From Sphingomonas jatrophae (lineage in GTDB: Bacteria; Pseudomonadota; Alphaproteobacteria; Sphingomonadales; Sphingomonadaceae), in contig NZ_FOZG01000003.1 of assembly GCF_900113315.1 (NCBI RefSeq), forward strand, positions 62,001 through 126,000: a stretch of DNA of 64,000 nucleotides. The letters run 5' to 3'. This document shows, in pieces, positions 1 through 8,767 of the stretch (its first letter is position 1; each line of letters starts with the position of its first letter). The notes beneath the pieces were generated by a model, which was not told the DNA's origin, ran no database searches, and saw only the letters and a program-made list of their open reading frames with translations. Made by a program: the position numbers and the translations under genes.

Positions 1-1546
1 GCCCGTCGCCGAGAACCTGCCTTATGAGCGCTATGCCGCGGTCAGCCTGCGCCAGCCGGAGCTGCCGGGCGTGGCACCGGCGCAGGGCTATTCCCGCTTC
101 TATCCGGATGGTGCGGCGGTGGCGCACCTGACCGGCTATGTCGGTGCCGCCTCGGCCAAGGATTATGAGCGCGAGCGCAACCCGCTGCTGATCACCCCCG
201 GCTTCAAGGTGGGCAAGGACGGGCTGGAGAAGGTGCTGGAACGGCCCTTGCGCGGCGCTCCAGGCGCACGGCGGGCGGAGGTGACCGCCCGCGGCAAGCT
301 GGTGCGCGAGCTGGACACGCGGCCCGACACGTCGGGCAAGACGGTGCGGCTGACGGTAGATGCGGGGCTGCAATCCTATCTCGCGCGGCGGATGGGCACG
401 GCCAGCGGATCGGGCACGGTGATCGACTGCGCCACCGGCGACATCCTCGCCATGGTGTCGATGCCCGCCTACGACCCCAACAGCTTCTCCGATGGCATCA
501 GCCATGCCGAGTGGGACATGCTGTCGGCCAGCGACCACCTGCCACTGATGAACAAGACGCTGCAGGGCTTGTATCCGCCGGGCTCGACCGTCAAGCCGAT
601 GAACGCGCTGGCGCTGCTGGATGCGGGCGTGCGCGCGGACGAGCGCGTACTGTGCACCGGCCGCTACCGTCTCGGCCGCGGTTATTTCCATTGCCACAAG
701 CGGGGCGGACACGGCGCGCTCGATATGGCGGGCGCGATCATGCAATCGTGCGACATCTATTTCTACACCATGGTGCGTCGCATCGGCATCGACCGGCTGG
801 CGGCGATGATGCGGCGGCTGGGCCTCGGCGCCGAATTCGCGCTGCCCGTCGCCTCGCAGCGTTACGGCACGGTGCCCGACAGCGCGTGGAAGCGGCGCAA
901 ATATGATGCCGAGTGGACCATCGCCGACACGGTCAACGCCAGCATCGGCCAAGGCTATATCCTCGCCAATCCGCTGCAGCTGGCGGTGATGGCGGCGCGG
1001 CTTGCCTCAGGGCGCGCGCTGGCGCCGCGGCTGCTGGCGCACCGCCCCGTCGAGACGCCGTCGCTAGGCATCGATCCCGAGCATTTCGCCATCGTCCGCG
1101 CGGCGATGAGCGGCGTCGTCAATGGCGGCGGCACCGGCGCCTCGGCGCGGATGCAGGTGCCGGGCGTGCTGCTGGCGGGCAAGACGGGCACCGCGCAGGT
1201 GCGCCGCATCACGATGGCCGAGCGGCGTCGCGGCGTGCTGAGCGACTATGCGACGCCGTTTCGCCTGCGCGACCATTCGCTGTTCGTCGGCTTCGCGCCG
1301 GCACACGCACCGCGCTACGCCTGCTCGGTGGTGCTGGAGCATTCGGGCCACATCGTCACCGCCGCGCCGATCGCGCGCGACGCGCTGACATGGCTGTTCG
1401 ACGCCAAGCGCGCGGAGACGACCTTGGCCGTGCTGGAAAAGGGCTGGGGCGGCGACATCCCGACCCGCATGCAGGCGGAGGCCGATGCCTGGCGCGCCGC
1501 GCGGGACGGCGCCGCCGCAGCGCCGGTGGCCGAGCGGCCGCGGTGA
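1..1546 (+). CDS. mrdA: Penicillin-binding protein 2 (peptidoglycan transpeptidase), 5' end outside window
   Basis: The reading frame is open from base 2, so the gene starts upstream of the window; about 514 residues remain of a protein usually near 630. PBP2 is the inner-membrane DD-transpeptidase that crosslinks peptidoglycan during cell elongation. The visible part covers the end of the dimerisation domain (a PELPGVAPAQGYSR stretch typical of PBP2) and the whole transpeptidase domain. The active-site serine lies in PPGSTVKP (SxxK), and the KTG box is in LAGKTGTAQV. It overlaps rodA by one base (TGATG arrangement), the usual mrdA-rodA pairing, since RodA is the glycan polymerase partner of PBP2. 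The C-terminus is a short alanine-rich tail. Identification is secure from motifs plus context. Confidence 0.95.
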   Translation, partial: PVAENLPYERYAAVSLRQPELPGVAPAQGYSRFYPDGAAVAHLTGYVGAASAKDYERERNPLLITPGFKVGKDGLEKVLERPLRGAPGARRAEVTARGKLVRELDTRPDTSGKTVRLTVDAGLQSYLARRMGTASGSGTVIDCATGDILAMVSMPAYDPNSFSDGISHAEWDMLSASDHLPLMNKTLQGLYPPGSTVKPMNALALLDAGVRADERVLCTGRYRLGRGYFHCHKRGGHGALDMAGAIMQSCDIYFYTMVRRIGIDRLAAMMRRLGLGAEFALPVASQRYGTVPDSAWKRRKYDAEWTIADTVNASIGQGYILANPLQLAVMAARLASGRALAPRLLAHRPVETPSLGIDPEHFAIVRAAMSGVVNGGGTGASARMQVPGVLLAGKTGTAQVRRITMAERRRGVLSDYATPFRLRDHSLFVGFAPAHAPRYACSVVLEHSGHIVTAAPIARDALTWLFDAKRAETTLAVLEKGWGGDIPTRMQAEADAWRAARDGAAAAPVAERPR

Positions 1547-2646
1547 TGCGCGACAGCCTCGTCCCCGCGCCGCTGGCGCAGCTGCCCTGGCGGGTGATCC
1601 TGCTGGTGCTGGCGATCGGCGGCTTCGGCCTGGTCGTGCTTTATTCGGCGGCGGGCGGGAGTGTCAGGCCGTGGGCGCTCAATCAGGGCATCCGCTTCGG
1701 CGTGTTCCTCGGCGGTGCCGTGGTGCTGGCGCGGGTGCCCGTCGCCTGGCTGAAAACGGCGGCCTTTCCCGTCTATCTCGGGCTGGTCGCGCTGCTGTTC
1801 GTTGTCGAGCTGTTCGGCTTCGTCGGCGGAGGCAGTCAGCGCTGGCTCGATCTCGGCTTCATCCGGCTGCAGCCGTCGGAGTTGATGAAGCCCGGCATCG
1901 TGCTGGTGCTCGCCCGCTTCTACGATCGCCTGCCGGCAGGCGAGATACGCGGCGTCAATGCGCTGTGGCCGGCGGCGGTGCTGATCGGCCTGCCCGCCGC
2001 GCTCGTCATGCTCCAGCCGGATCTCGGCACCGCGCTGATGATCTGCTTCGGCGGAGTGACGATCCTGTTCCTTGCCGGCTTGCCGCTCAGATTGTTCATC
2101 GGCGCGGCGGCGGCGGTGGCCGCGGCGGCGCCGATCGCGTTCGGCATGATGCACGAATATCAGCGCAACCGCGTGCTGATCTTCCTGTCACCCGAGAGCG
2201 ACCCGCTCGGGCGCGGCTATCATATCAGCCAGTCCAAGATCGCGATCGGATCGGGCGGGCTGTTCGGCAAGGGCTTTCTCGGCGGCACGCAGAGCCATCT
2301 CGACTATCTGCCGGAGGGGCATACCGATTTCGTCTTCGCCACCATGGCCGAGGAATGGGGCCTGGCGGGCGGCATCGCCATCATCGTCGCCTATCTGCTT
2401 GTCGTGCTGTGGGGCCTGAACGTCGGCCTTTCCTCCAAGGGCAAGTTCGAGCGGCTGGCGGCGACGGGCCTATCGGCGACGATCTTCTTCTACGTCGCAA
2501 TCAACCTGTCGATGGTGATGGGGATGGCGCCGGTGGTCGGCATTCCGCTGCCGCTCGTGTCGTTCGGCGGATCGGCGATGATGACGGTGCTGCTGTGTCT
2601 CGGCATGCTGATGGCGCTGGATCGCCAGGCGCGCGCCGCGCGATGA
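1546..2646 (+). CDS. rodA: Rod-shape-determining protein RodA (SEDS glycosyltransferase)
   Basis: A 366-residue polytopic membrane protein of the SEDS family, which polymerises glycan strands from lipid II with PBP2 in the elongasome. The start ATG overlaps the mrdA stop, giving MRDSLVPAPLAQLPWR followed at once by a transmembrane helix. Family signatures include GGGSQRWLDLGFIRLQPSE, ending in the conserved QPSE, the LLFLAGL-like loop, the large periplasmic segment with GSGGLFGKGFLGGTQ and LPEGHTDFVFA, and the C-terminal GIPLPLVSFGGSAM. Length matches the family (about 370). No oddities. Confidence 0.96.
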   Translation: MRDSLVPAPLAQLPWRVILLVLAIGGFGLVVLYSAAGGSVRPWALNQGIRFGVFLGGAVVLARVPVAWLKTAAFPVYLGLVALLFVVELFGFVGGGSQRWLDLGFIRLQPSELMKPGIVLVLARFYDRLPAGEIRGVNALWPAAVLIGLPAALVMLQPDLGTALMICFGGVTILFLAGLPLRLFIGAAAAVAAAAPIAFGMMHEYQRNRVLIFLSPESDPLGRGYHISQSKIAIGSGGLFGKGFLGGTQSHLDYLPEGHTDFVFATMAEEWGLAGGIAIIVAYLLVVLWGLNVGLSSKGKFERLAATGLSATIFFYVAINLSMVMGMAPVVGIPLPLVSFGGSAMMTVLLCLGMLMALDRQARAAR

Positions 2647-2731
2647 AAAAGCGCGAAACAAGGCTTGCGCCCCCCCGCCCCCACTGCTAATCGCGCGCCT
2701 CGCTTCCGGGGCAAGCCCCACCACGAAGCAT

Positions 2732-2807
<76 letters not shown>

Positions 2808-2814
2808 TGTTTCC

Positions 2815-2844
2815 CAACGGCTTCGCAGCGATGCGGAGCCGTTG
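2815..2844 (+). terminator. Hairpin behind tRNA-Lys, probable terminator or 3' processing structure
   Basis: CAACGGCTTCGCA pairs with TGCGGAGCCGTTG around a GCGA tetraloop. The stem is 13 bp with one G-T pair in the middle, starting 8 nt after the tRNA CCA. No T-run follows, so intrinsic termination is likely but not typical. Confidence 0.6.
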
Positions 2845-3023
2845 TGGTGTGGGGCTTCGCTGCTGTTCCCCTTCCCAGCGAACTCCCCGACAATCGAGGG
2901 TGCTCGCGCGCAAGTGACGCCGGTGGGCCGATACGGGTCTCTGCCGGGCCGGATTTGCAGACCTGAGTTAAGGGGCGTCAGCCGTTCGGCGTCCAGCGAC
3001 AGCGTCCGGCCCGATCGAAGCCA

Positions 3024-3601
3024 TCACCGAGGCCAGCCATTGGGGGTGCTGAGGCGGACGACGCGGGCGCCGCCGGCGATGGGCCCGCGCAATGCCACGT
3101 CCTGCCGCGTGTCGAGGTCGGCCACGCCTTGGCAAACGAGGCGGCCGCCTCGGCCGTCCGCGTCTCGCCGGGAAGGATGCGGATCGTGCCCGAGACAGGC
3201 CCGCCGTTGACACTGACGATCGGTCGCGCATCGTCATTGTCCGTCCGCGTATGCGCCAGATCCAAGCCGGTAATGTCGTGCGCCTCCGTAATATCCGCCC
3301 GATCGGCGCCGCGCTACGCGGCGAAGCCGGCGCCCGGCATGATCACGGCGTGAGGGCCGTCATTGCAATAGGTGACCCGCAGGTCGATGTGGTTGGCGCC
3401 CAGCCGGGTAGTCCACGAGCCGGACACAGTTGCGGCCAGCCCGTTCGCGCTCACCAGCACGCTTGGCCGATCGTAAACGTCCGGCTGGCCGCGGAGCAGG
3501 CCCGGCGCCGGTTCGAGCGGCCCGACGCTGCCGGGCTGACAGGCTGCCGTGAACGCGACGATGCCGATGAGGGCCACCCGGCGAGCGGGCTTGCACAGCA
3601 G
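3024..3601 (-). pseudogene. Decayed lipoprotein gene (stop codon plus frameshift)
   Basis: On the minus strand a Shine-Dalgarno-like GGAGGAG (3619-3613) precedes a frame reading LLCKPARRVALIGIVAFTAAC, a lipoprotein signal with a lipobox-type TAAC. There is no ATG/GTG/TTG at the right spacing, only CTG at 3601. The frame continues through NGLAATVSGSWTTRLGANHI and YCNDGPHAVIMPGAGFAA, meets TAG at 3316-3314, then carries on in the same frame with protein-like sequence (PIVSVNGGPVSGTIRILPGE, AAASFAKAW) until about 3120. From there a different frame looks coding (DLDTRQDVALRGPIAGGARV ... STPNGWPR) and ends at TGA 3026-3024. The simplest reading is one lipoprotein of about 190 residues with a lost start, a nonsense change and a one-base indel. 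I do not recognise the family. A shorter real lipoprotein ending at 3314 is the alternative. Confidence 0.45.
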
Positions 3602-3704
3602 TGTTCGACCGGCTCCTCCGCTCCGCGACTGCAGGGCGACGACGTTGCGCCATGGCGAGCCCGGGCGAACATAGACCGCGGTCAGCTCCGGATGGTCGTG
3701 CGCC

Positions 3705-4100
3705 ATGACTGCGGCAGGGTCGCCGCTCAGCGTTTCCAGGCGGCGGGATGCGGCCTGGTGCGCGACGCCGCTCGCCGGCATCGGCGCCACGCTGGCCGTG
3801 ACCGGCGCCTATGTGCTGGCCGAAGAACTGGCGCGTCACGACAGCATTGCGGCCGCGTTCGAGGCTTATGAACAGCAGATCCGGCCGATGGTCGAAGATG
3901 GGCAGGGCGTGCCGAAGCTGGCGCCGCGCCTGATGCATCCCAAGACCCGCCTCGGCATCCGCCTGCTGCACGGCACGCTGGGTCTCGCCAGCCTCGAGCC
4001 GGTCCGCAATCTTACCGCGAAGCTGGTGGTAGGGCCGGGCAAGGAGGTCGACCTGTCGCGCTACGATGCGGCCGCGTCGGCTCCGGCTCAGGGGCGCTGA
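3705..4100 (+). pseudogene. C-terminal stub of an FAD-dependent monooxygenase
   Basis: The frame ends with about 110 residues that look like the C-terminus of PHBH-type FAD monooxygenases: TPLAGIGATLAVTGAYVLAE corresponds to the helix after the second FAD motif, followed by AFEAYEQQIRPMVEDGQGV and LAPRLMHPKTRLGIRLLHG. The N-terminal Rossmann GxGxxG fold, the DG motif and the substrate domain are absent. Upstream of about 3765 the sequence is unlike the family and lies near the decayed lipoprotein gene. The intact family is about 380-400 residues, so this is a deletion remnant and probably not functional. Confidence 0.65.
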
Positions 4101-4184
4101 CGACAGCAAGGCTCGCTCACTTACGCACCCCGCTGCCGTTCCAGGCCTTAGCTGCGCCCCTACTTCGCCACCCGCCAATACACC

Positions 4185-5066
4185 TCAGGCGCGGCGGGCT
4201 GCACGTTCCGTATACATGTTGCGCAGCGTCGCCAGATCGGCCCGGCTCAGGCCCATCTCGTCCCGCAGCCAGCCGTCAGCGCCGCCCTTGTGCTGATCGA
4301 GCACCCGCAACGCCGCCTCGATGTAGGACCGGTCGGCCGACATATAGGCCTTCAACACGCCGGGCGGCATGCTCTTCCAGCCGGACGAGAGCTGGGCGCT
4401 CGAACGGACGACCTTGCGCGGATCGAAATAGCGGTTGGTGAGCAGGTAATCCTCGATGACAGCCTCGCGCGGGACACCGAGCGCGGTCAGCAGCAGCGCC
4501 GCCGCCACCCCGGTGCGATCCTTGCCCGCCGAGCAATTGAAGGCCAGCGGGGCGCGGCCTGCCAGCAGCTCTCCGAACATGCGGCGGTACTGGCCTTTGA
4601 ACCGCGAGACGATTTGCGGATAGGTCGCCGCCATCATCGCACGCGCCTGCTCGGGCGTTTGCTGGGGCGAGGGCATGATACCCATCGAGTCCATCGCATA
4701 ATCGTCGGCAAGGACGTTCGGCCGCTTCGCCGCGGGCCAGTCGGCAGGTTCGGCACTGCGTTCGTCGCTGGAGCGGAAATCGCAGACGGTGCGGATGCCG
4801 CGGCTCTGCAGATAGCTATAATCCGCAGGCGTCAGGAAGTGCATCGATCCCGAACGGAACAGCAGGCCCCATTTGGTGGTGCGCCCGTCGGCGGTGCGGT
4901 AGCCGCCGAGATCCCGGAAGTTCTGCCCGCCCTGCAGCGGCAGCACGCGCTGGTGCGGCGCGGACACTGCGACCGGCATGTCGCGCGCGATCAGCGGCGC
5001 GAAGGGCCCCGCCAGTGCGAGTAGCGAGGCGGCGAACAGTCCGGCCTTGATCTTTGGCGCCATCAT
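4185..5066 (-). CDS. Secreted tyrosine/dual-specificity protein phosphatase-like protein
   Basis: A 293-residue protein with an N-terminal signal sequence (MMAPKIKAGLFAASLLALAG...) and a Tyr_phosphatase3-type domain. The hallmark family opening is FRDLGGYRTADGR, and the P-loop CSAGKDRTG carries nucleophile Cys178 and Arg184 of the CX5R motif. Such enzymes hydrolyse phosphate monoesters on proteins, phosphoinositides or other substrates; the signal peptide puts this one outside the cytoplasm. ATG 5066 is chosen because GGGAGAGGG precedes it; ATG 5063 is also possible. It follows the TonB receptor by 14 bp, so the two are cotranscribed and probably act on the same imported ligand. The substrate is unknown. 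Confidence 0.85.
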   Translation of the reverse strand: MMAPKIKAGLFAASLLALAGPFAPLIARDMPVAVSAPHQRVLPLQGGQNFRDLGGYRTADGRTTKWGLLFRSGSMHFLTPADYSYLQSRGIRTVCDFRSSDERSAEPADWPAAKRPNVLADDYAMDSMGIMPSPQQTPEQARAMMAATYPQIVSRFKGQYRRMFGELLAGRAPLAFNCSAGKDRTGVAAALLLTALGVPREAVIEDYLLTNRYFDPRKVVRSSAQLSSGWKSMPPGVLKAYMSADRSYIEAALRVLDQHKGGADGWLRDEMGLSRADLATLRNMYTERAARRA

Positions 5067-5080
5067 CGTCCCTCTCCCCC

Positions 5081-7375
5081 TCACAACCGGATCCGCGCTT
5101 CGACACCGTAGGTCCGCGGCTCGTTATAGATGCCGTATGTGCCGAGCGCACCGCTGGTATTCCGCAGGAACACATAATCGTGGTCGAGCAGGTTGCGCGC
5201 CCACAAGGCGACCTCCAGCTGCGCACCCTGATTGCCCAGCTGGATCGCGGTCAGGCCGAGCCGTCCGTTGACCAGCTTCTGCCTGTCGCTCCTGGTCGGA
5301 TCCGATGAGCTCGTCACCTGCCGGTCGGCGATGTTGGCGTCGAGGTGGATGAAGGCGCTCATGTCGCCCGCGATCGGCAGCGAATAGTCGATCGATCCGC
5401 TCGCGGCATTGCGCGGCGTGTAGATGGGGTAGACGGGGACCAGCGGATTGCCCGTGACGAACGGGTTTCGCGCCTCGGGCAGACGGACATAGGTGTAGGC
5501 GTAGCTGGCGTTCAGCGTCAGGCCGCGCACCGGCGCGATCGTGATGTCCGCCTCCACGCCCTTGATGCGGCCGTTGCCGTCGGCATTGACCGTCTCGATC
5601 GTCGTCCGGTTCACGCCGGCCTGGAGCGTGTTCAGATTGAAATCGATCTGCACATTCTTGTAGCGGCCGGTATAGGCCGCAGCGTTCAGCCGCACGCGCC
5701 GGTCGAGAAACTCGGTCTTGGCGCCGACCTCGAACACCGAGAGCGATTCCGGGCCGAACCCACGATAGGTGAGCGACCGGCTGTTAGCGCCGCCCGCCTT
5801 GTAGCCGGTGCTCCACTTGCCATAGACATGCACCGTTGGTGCGAGATCGACCGCGATGTTCACCATCGGATCGAAGCGGTCGCTCTTGACTCGGAACGGC
5901 ACTTCACCGCGCACGCCGTTGACGACGGGCAGGGCGCCGTTGACCTTGGTCAGCTCACCCTTCTTCTTGTCGTGCGTGTAGCGGCCACCGAGCGTCAGGT
6001 GCAGGCGCTCTTCCCACACAGATGGCGTCCACGTCGCCTGACCGAAAGCGGCCGCGCTGTCCGTCTCCGCATTGCTCTCGCGATCGGGGAAGGGAGATTG
6101 GGCGACGCCGGGCGGCGGCAGCACGGTGTAAGCGGTCCCCGTCGCATTCCACCGCAAGGTGTTGGGCGACCAGGCGTTATCCTCCACCTTCTCGTGATAA
6201 TAGAACAGACCGCCGACGAAATCGAGGCCGGGCAGATTACCGATCAGCTGCAGCTCCTGGCTCCACTGATGCTGATCGAAGTCCGCAAGGCTGTATCGCG
6301 CGAAATTGCCGTTCGGTGCAAAGACGGACAGCGCGACTGCGCCGTTATCATATTGGGACTGGTCGAGTTCGCGGTACGACGTGATCGAGCGGAGCTGGAT
6401 CCGATCGCTCGCTTTCCATTCAAGATTGAGCAGGTGCCCGCTGGTATGCCCGATGCTTTCCTGTAACGGCACACCGATGTCGGCGGTCTTCACTCGATCC
6501 GGCCGGGGCGGCGACAGCGGCGCGGGGGTCAGCGATCCGCGTGCGAGCAACTGGACGAGGTACGGCGTGGTCCCGTCGCGCGAGCGGTCATATTCGTAGA
6601 GCGCGGTGAAATCGGGCGAAGGCTTCCACATGACCGCGGCGTGGCCGCCATAGCGCTCGTAATTGTTGAAGTCCTCCTCACCGGCCAGCGGATTGCCCAC
6701 CGTGCCGCCGCGCTTCTGATACAGGCCGTCCAGCTTGATGCTGATGTTGTTGAACTCGGGCAGATCGAGATGGACGACACCTTCATAGCCATCGAAGTTG
6801 CTCAGGCCAGCGCGCGCATCCACCCTGAACTCGCCGCTCGGGCGCTTGGTGACGATGCTGACGGCGCCGCCTTCGGTATTGCGCCCGAACAAGGTGCCCT
6901 GCGGCCCCTTCAGCACCTCGATCCGCTCGACATCATAGAGCGCGGCGCCAAGCCCCTGCGCCCGGCCGAGATAGACGCCATCGACGTAGACGCCGGCCCC
7001 CTGCTCACGCGCGGGCTGGTTCGCATCGCCAAGCGCGCCGACGCCGCGGATGTTGACGACGAGAGCGGATTTGCGCGCGAAGAAGGGGGCGACGCGAAGC
7101 GACGGGATCGATCCGTCACCAAGATCGGTCAGCGTGAGGACGTGCCGGTTGATCAGGTCCTCGCTGCCCAGCACGTTGATCGCGATGGGTGTGCGCTGCA
7201 GATTGGTCTCCCGCTTCTGCGCGGTCACGACGATGTCGGTGAGGCCATCCGCCACAGGAGCTTCGGCCGCCTCCACGGCGGCATCCGGCACGGCGGCGCG
7301 CACCGGTTGGCTTACGGCCAGCGCAAAACACAGCACGGCCAGGCTCGCGCCCGGCCGACGATCGACCCGCACCAT
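5081..7375 (-). CDS. TonB-dependent outer membrane receptor
   Basis: A 764-residue outer-membrane receptor. It has a signal peptide ending near VRAAVPDA and a TonB-box/plug start TDIVVTAQKRETNLQRTPIA. The plug contains VDGVYLGRAQG and IEVLKGPQGTLFGRNTEGG. A 22-stranded barrel follows, ending in the aromatic/hydrophobic RIRL terminus. It is the sphingomonad iron-complex/catabolite receptor type, which takes up a large or scarce ligand using TonB-ExbBD energy. A GGGGGAAT ribosome site precedes ATG 7375. The downstream phosphatase gene suggests a phosphorylated ligand or a signalling role, but this is inference. About 230 bp of non-coding sequence (7376-7602) lies upstream and should hold its promoter; no clear regulatory motif was seen there. 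Confidence 0.93.
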   Translation of the reverse strand: MVRVDRRPGASLAVLCFALAVSQPVRAAVPDAAVEAAEAPVADGLTDIVVTAQKRETNLQRTPIAINVLGSEDLINRHVLTLTDLGDGSIPSLRVAPFFARKSALVVNIRGVGALGDANQPAREQGAGVYVDGVYLGRAQGLGAALYDVERIEVLKGPQGTLFGRNTEGGAVSIVTKRPSGEFRVDARAGLSNFDGYEGVVHLDLPEFNNISIKLDGLYQKRGGTVGNPLAGEEDFNNYERYGGHAAVMWKPSPDFTALYEYDRSRDGTTPYLVQLLARGSLTPAPLSPPRPDRVKTADIGVPLQESIGHTSGHLLNLEWKASDRIQLRSITSYRELDQSQYDNGAVALSVFAPNGNFARYSLADFDQHQWSQELQLIGNLPGLDFVGGLFYYHEKVEDNAWSPNTLRWNATGTAYTVLPPPGVAQSPFPDRESNAETDSAAAFGQATWTPSVWEERLHLTLGGRYTHDKKKGELTKVNGALPVVNGVRGEVPFRVKSDRFDPMVNIAVDLAPTVHVYGKWSTGYKAGGANSRSLTYRGFGPESLSVFEVGAKTEFLDRRVRLNAAAYTGRYKNVQIDFNLNTLQAGVNRTTIETVNADGNGRIKGVEADITIAPVRGLTLNASYAYTYVRLPEARNPFVTGNPLVPVYPIYTPRNAASGSIDYSLPIAGDMSAFIHLDANIADRQVTSSSDPTRSDRQKLVNGRLGLTAIQLGNQGAQLEVALWARNLLDHDYVFLRNTSGALGTYGIYNEPRTYGVEARIRL

Positions 7376-7602
7376 TTGATTCCCCCGATTTCTTGATCTG
7401 GTCTTGGGCGCGCTGCTAGAAAGAGCGTGTTGCCGACGCGTGACCGCCGGATGACGGTTCCGCTTCCTCAGCGTTCCCGCTCCTGACTGTCACCCGCATC
7501 AGAGCAGTGGCTTGCTGCACGAAGCCCTATTGGGGATTTACTCTCCGCGTCCTACTTCGACGGCCGGAAATCTTGCGTAAGCCCCGTCCCCTCGGGCCCG
7601 CC

Positions 7603-8016
7603 TCAGCTGTTCGCGGTCGAGGTGGGGGTGCCCGAGTGCGGTGCCTCGAACGTTGCCCAGTCGCTGCCGTTCGCCGGGCGCGGGGGCGGGCCGGCGATGC
7701 TTGCCGGTTCAGATACCGCACCGGTCCTGAGCCGGTGCATGTGCACCTTGGCGATCATGTTGGCGGAAATCGGGGCAGTGATGAACAGGAACAGCGAGAT
7801 CAGCAGCTCGTGCGCGGTCCACGTGCCGAGCTTCGCCTGAAAGAAAACGACCGAGGCGACCAGCAGCGCGCCCAGCCCGAGCGTGGTCGCCTTGGTCGGC
7901 CCGTGCAGCCGCTCCATAGTCGAGCGCAGGCGGACGAGGCCCCAGCTGCCGATCAGCACGAAACCGCCGCCGAGGAGGAGCAGCGCGGCAATGAGCAGGT
8001 CGGCCAGCATGCTCAC
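7603..8016 (-). CDS. mnhG: Monovalent cation/proton antiporter subunit G
   Basis: A 137-residue membrane protein with three predicted helices, matching the MnhG/PhaG family. The conserved segment GLVRLRSTMERLHGPTKATT follows the first helix, and the C-terminal third is a soluble Pro/Ser/Thr-rich tail. Last gene of the operon; its start overlaps the stop of subunit F by 4 bp. The G subunit is a small structural part of the seven-subunit Mrp/Mnh/Pha complex that exports Na+ or K+ in exchange for protons. Confidence 0.93.
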   Translation of the reverse strand: MSMLADLLIAALLLLGGGFVLIGSWGLVRLRSTMERLHGPTKATTLGLGALLVASVVFFQAKLGTWTAHELLISLFLFITAPISANMIAKVHMHRLRTGAVSEPASIAGPPPRPANGSDWATFEAPHSGTPTSTANS

Positions 8017-8282
8017 TCGACGATGTCCCCGCGCAGGATGAATTTGCAGTAGGCGATCGTGCTGACGAATCCGACCATCGCCAGCAGCAGCGCCGCTTCG
8101 AAATAGGTATCGTTGCCGCCGGCGATGCCGATCAGGACGATCAGCGCGATCGCGTTGATGACCATCGTGTCCAGCGCCATGATCCGATCACCGAGCGACG
8201 GCCCGCGCAGCAGCCGCCAGCCGTTGAACAGCAAGGCCAGGGCGACGCAGCCAAGCGCGAAGTGCAGCGCGACCCCGATCAT
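8013..8282 (-). CDS. mnhF: Monovalent cation/proton antiporter subunit F
   Basis: An 89-residue protein with three transmembrane helices and the MnhF/PhaF signature GPSLGDRIMALDTMVINAIA after the first helix. It overlaps both the upstream E gene and the downstream G gene by 4 bp (ATGA type), showing translational coupling within the antiporter operon. The length is normal for the family. Confidence 0.94.
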   Translation of the reverse strand: MIGVALHFALGCVALALLFNGWRLLRGPSLGDRIMALDTMVINAIALIVLIGIAGGNDTYFEAALLLAMVGFVSTIAYCKFILRGDIVE

Positions 8283-8767
8283 GCGAAAATCCTCAGCAAC
8301 CGCGCCTCGTACCGCGCCTTGATCCGCGCGACCTCCGCCGCCTCGTCCGCCACGTCCAGTGCGTGGACGAGGAGGTGGCGACCGTCAGCGGACACGTCGG
8401 AGGAGACGGTGCCGGGCGTCAGGCTGATCGTGCCTGCCAGCACCGTCACCGATTCCGGAGTGGTGAGGTCGATCGGCACGATCAGCCAGCGCGCGCGCAG
8501 ATCGCGATTGCGGCGGAACAGGATCAACCACGCCACTTGAAAATTGGCGACGACGATGTCGTACAGCACGATGGCGCAATAGGCGGCAAACGCCCGGCCG
8601 AAGCGGACGCGGGGCCGATCGGGCCAGAAGGGTTGCGTAAATTTCGGGAGGGCCAAAGCGAACAGGCTGCCCAGCAGGATGCCGCCGGGCGTCACCTCGT
8701 TGGCCATGAGTACCCACACGACCAGCAGCATGGCGGACAGAGCGGGATGGGGCAGCAGCCGGGTCAC
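8279..8767 (-). CDS. mnhE: Monovalent cation/proton antiporter subunit E
   Basis: A 162-residue subunit of the Mrp/Mnh/Pha complex. GTG at 8767 is taken as start because it overlaps the TGA of subunit D (GTGA) and gives MTRLLPHPALSAMLLVVWVL, the usual MnhE opening helix. The soluble C-terminal half carries the family segment VPIDLTTPESVTVLAGTISL followed by TPGTVSSDVSADGRHLLVHA. The frame stays open farther upstream inside the D gene, but that part has no family similarity. Confidence 0.93.
   Translation of the reverse strand: MTRLLPHPALSAMLLVVWVLMANEVTPGGILLGSLFALALPKFTQPFWPDRPRVRFGRAFAAYCAIVLYDIVVANFQVAWLILFRRNRDLRARWLIVPIDLTTPESVTVLAGTISLTPGTVSSDVSADGRHLLVHALDVADEAAEVARIKARYEARLLRIFA

Noticed and set aside
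2708-2722. Short GGGGCAAGCCCC palindrome between rodA and tRNA
   Set aside because: A five-base stem with a two-base loop is too small to call a terminator.
3092-3871. A 259-codon plus-strand frame across the decayed region
   Set aside because: It crosses the broken lipoprotein gene and the FAD stub in the wrong frame and has no protein-like motifs.
7376-7602. Possible small gene or AGGTG site upstream of the first TonB receptor
   Set aside because: No convincing coding frame and no AGGT/ACCT pair; left as promoter-bearing non-coding sequence.
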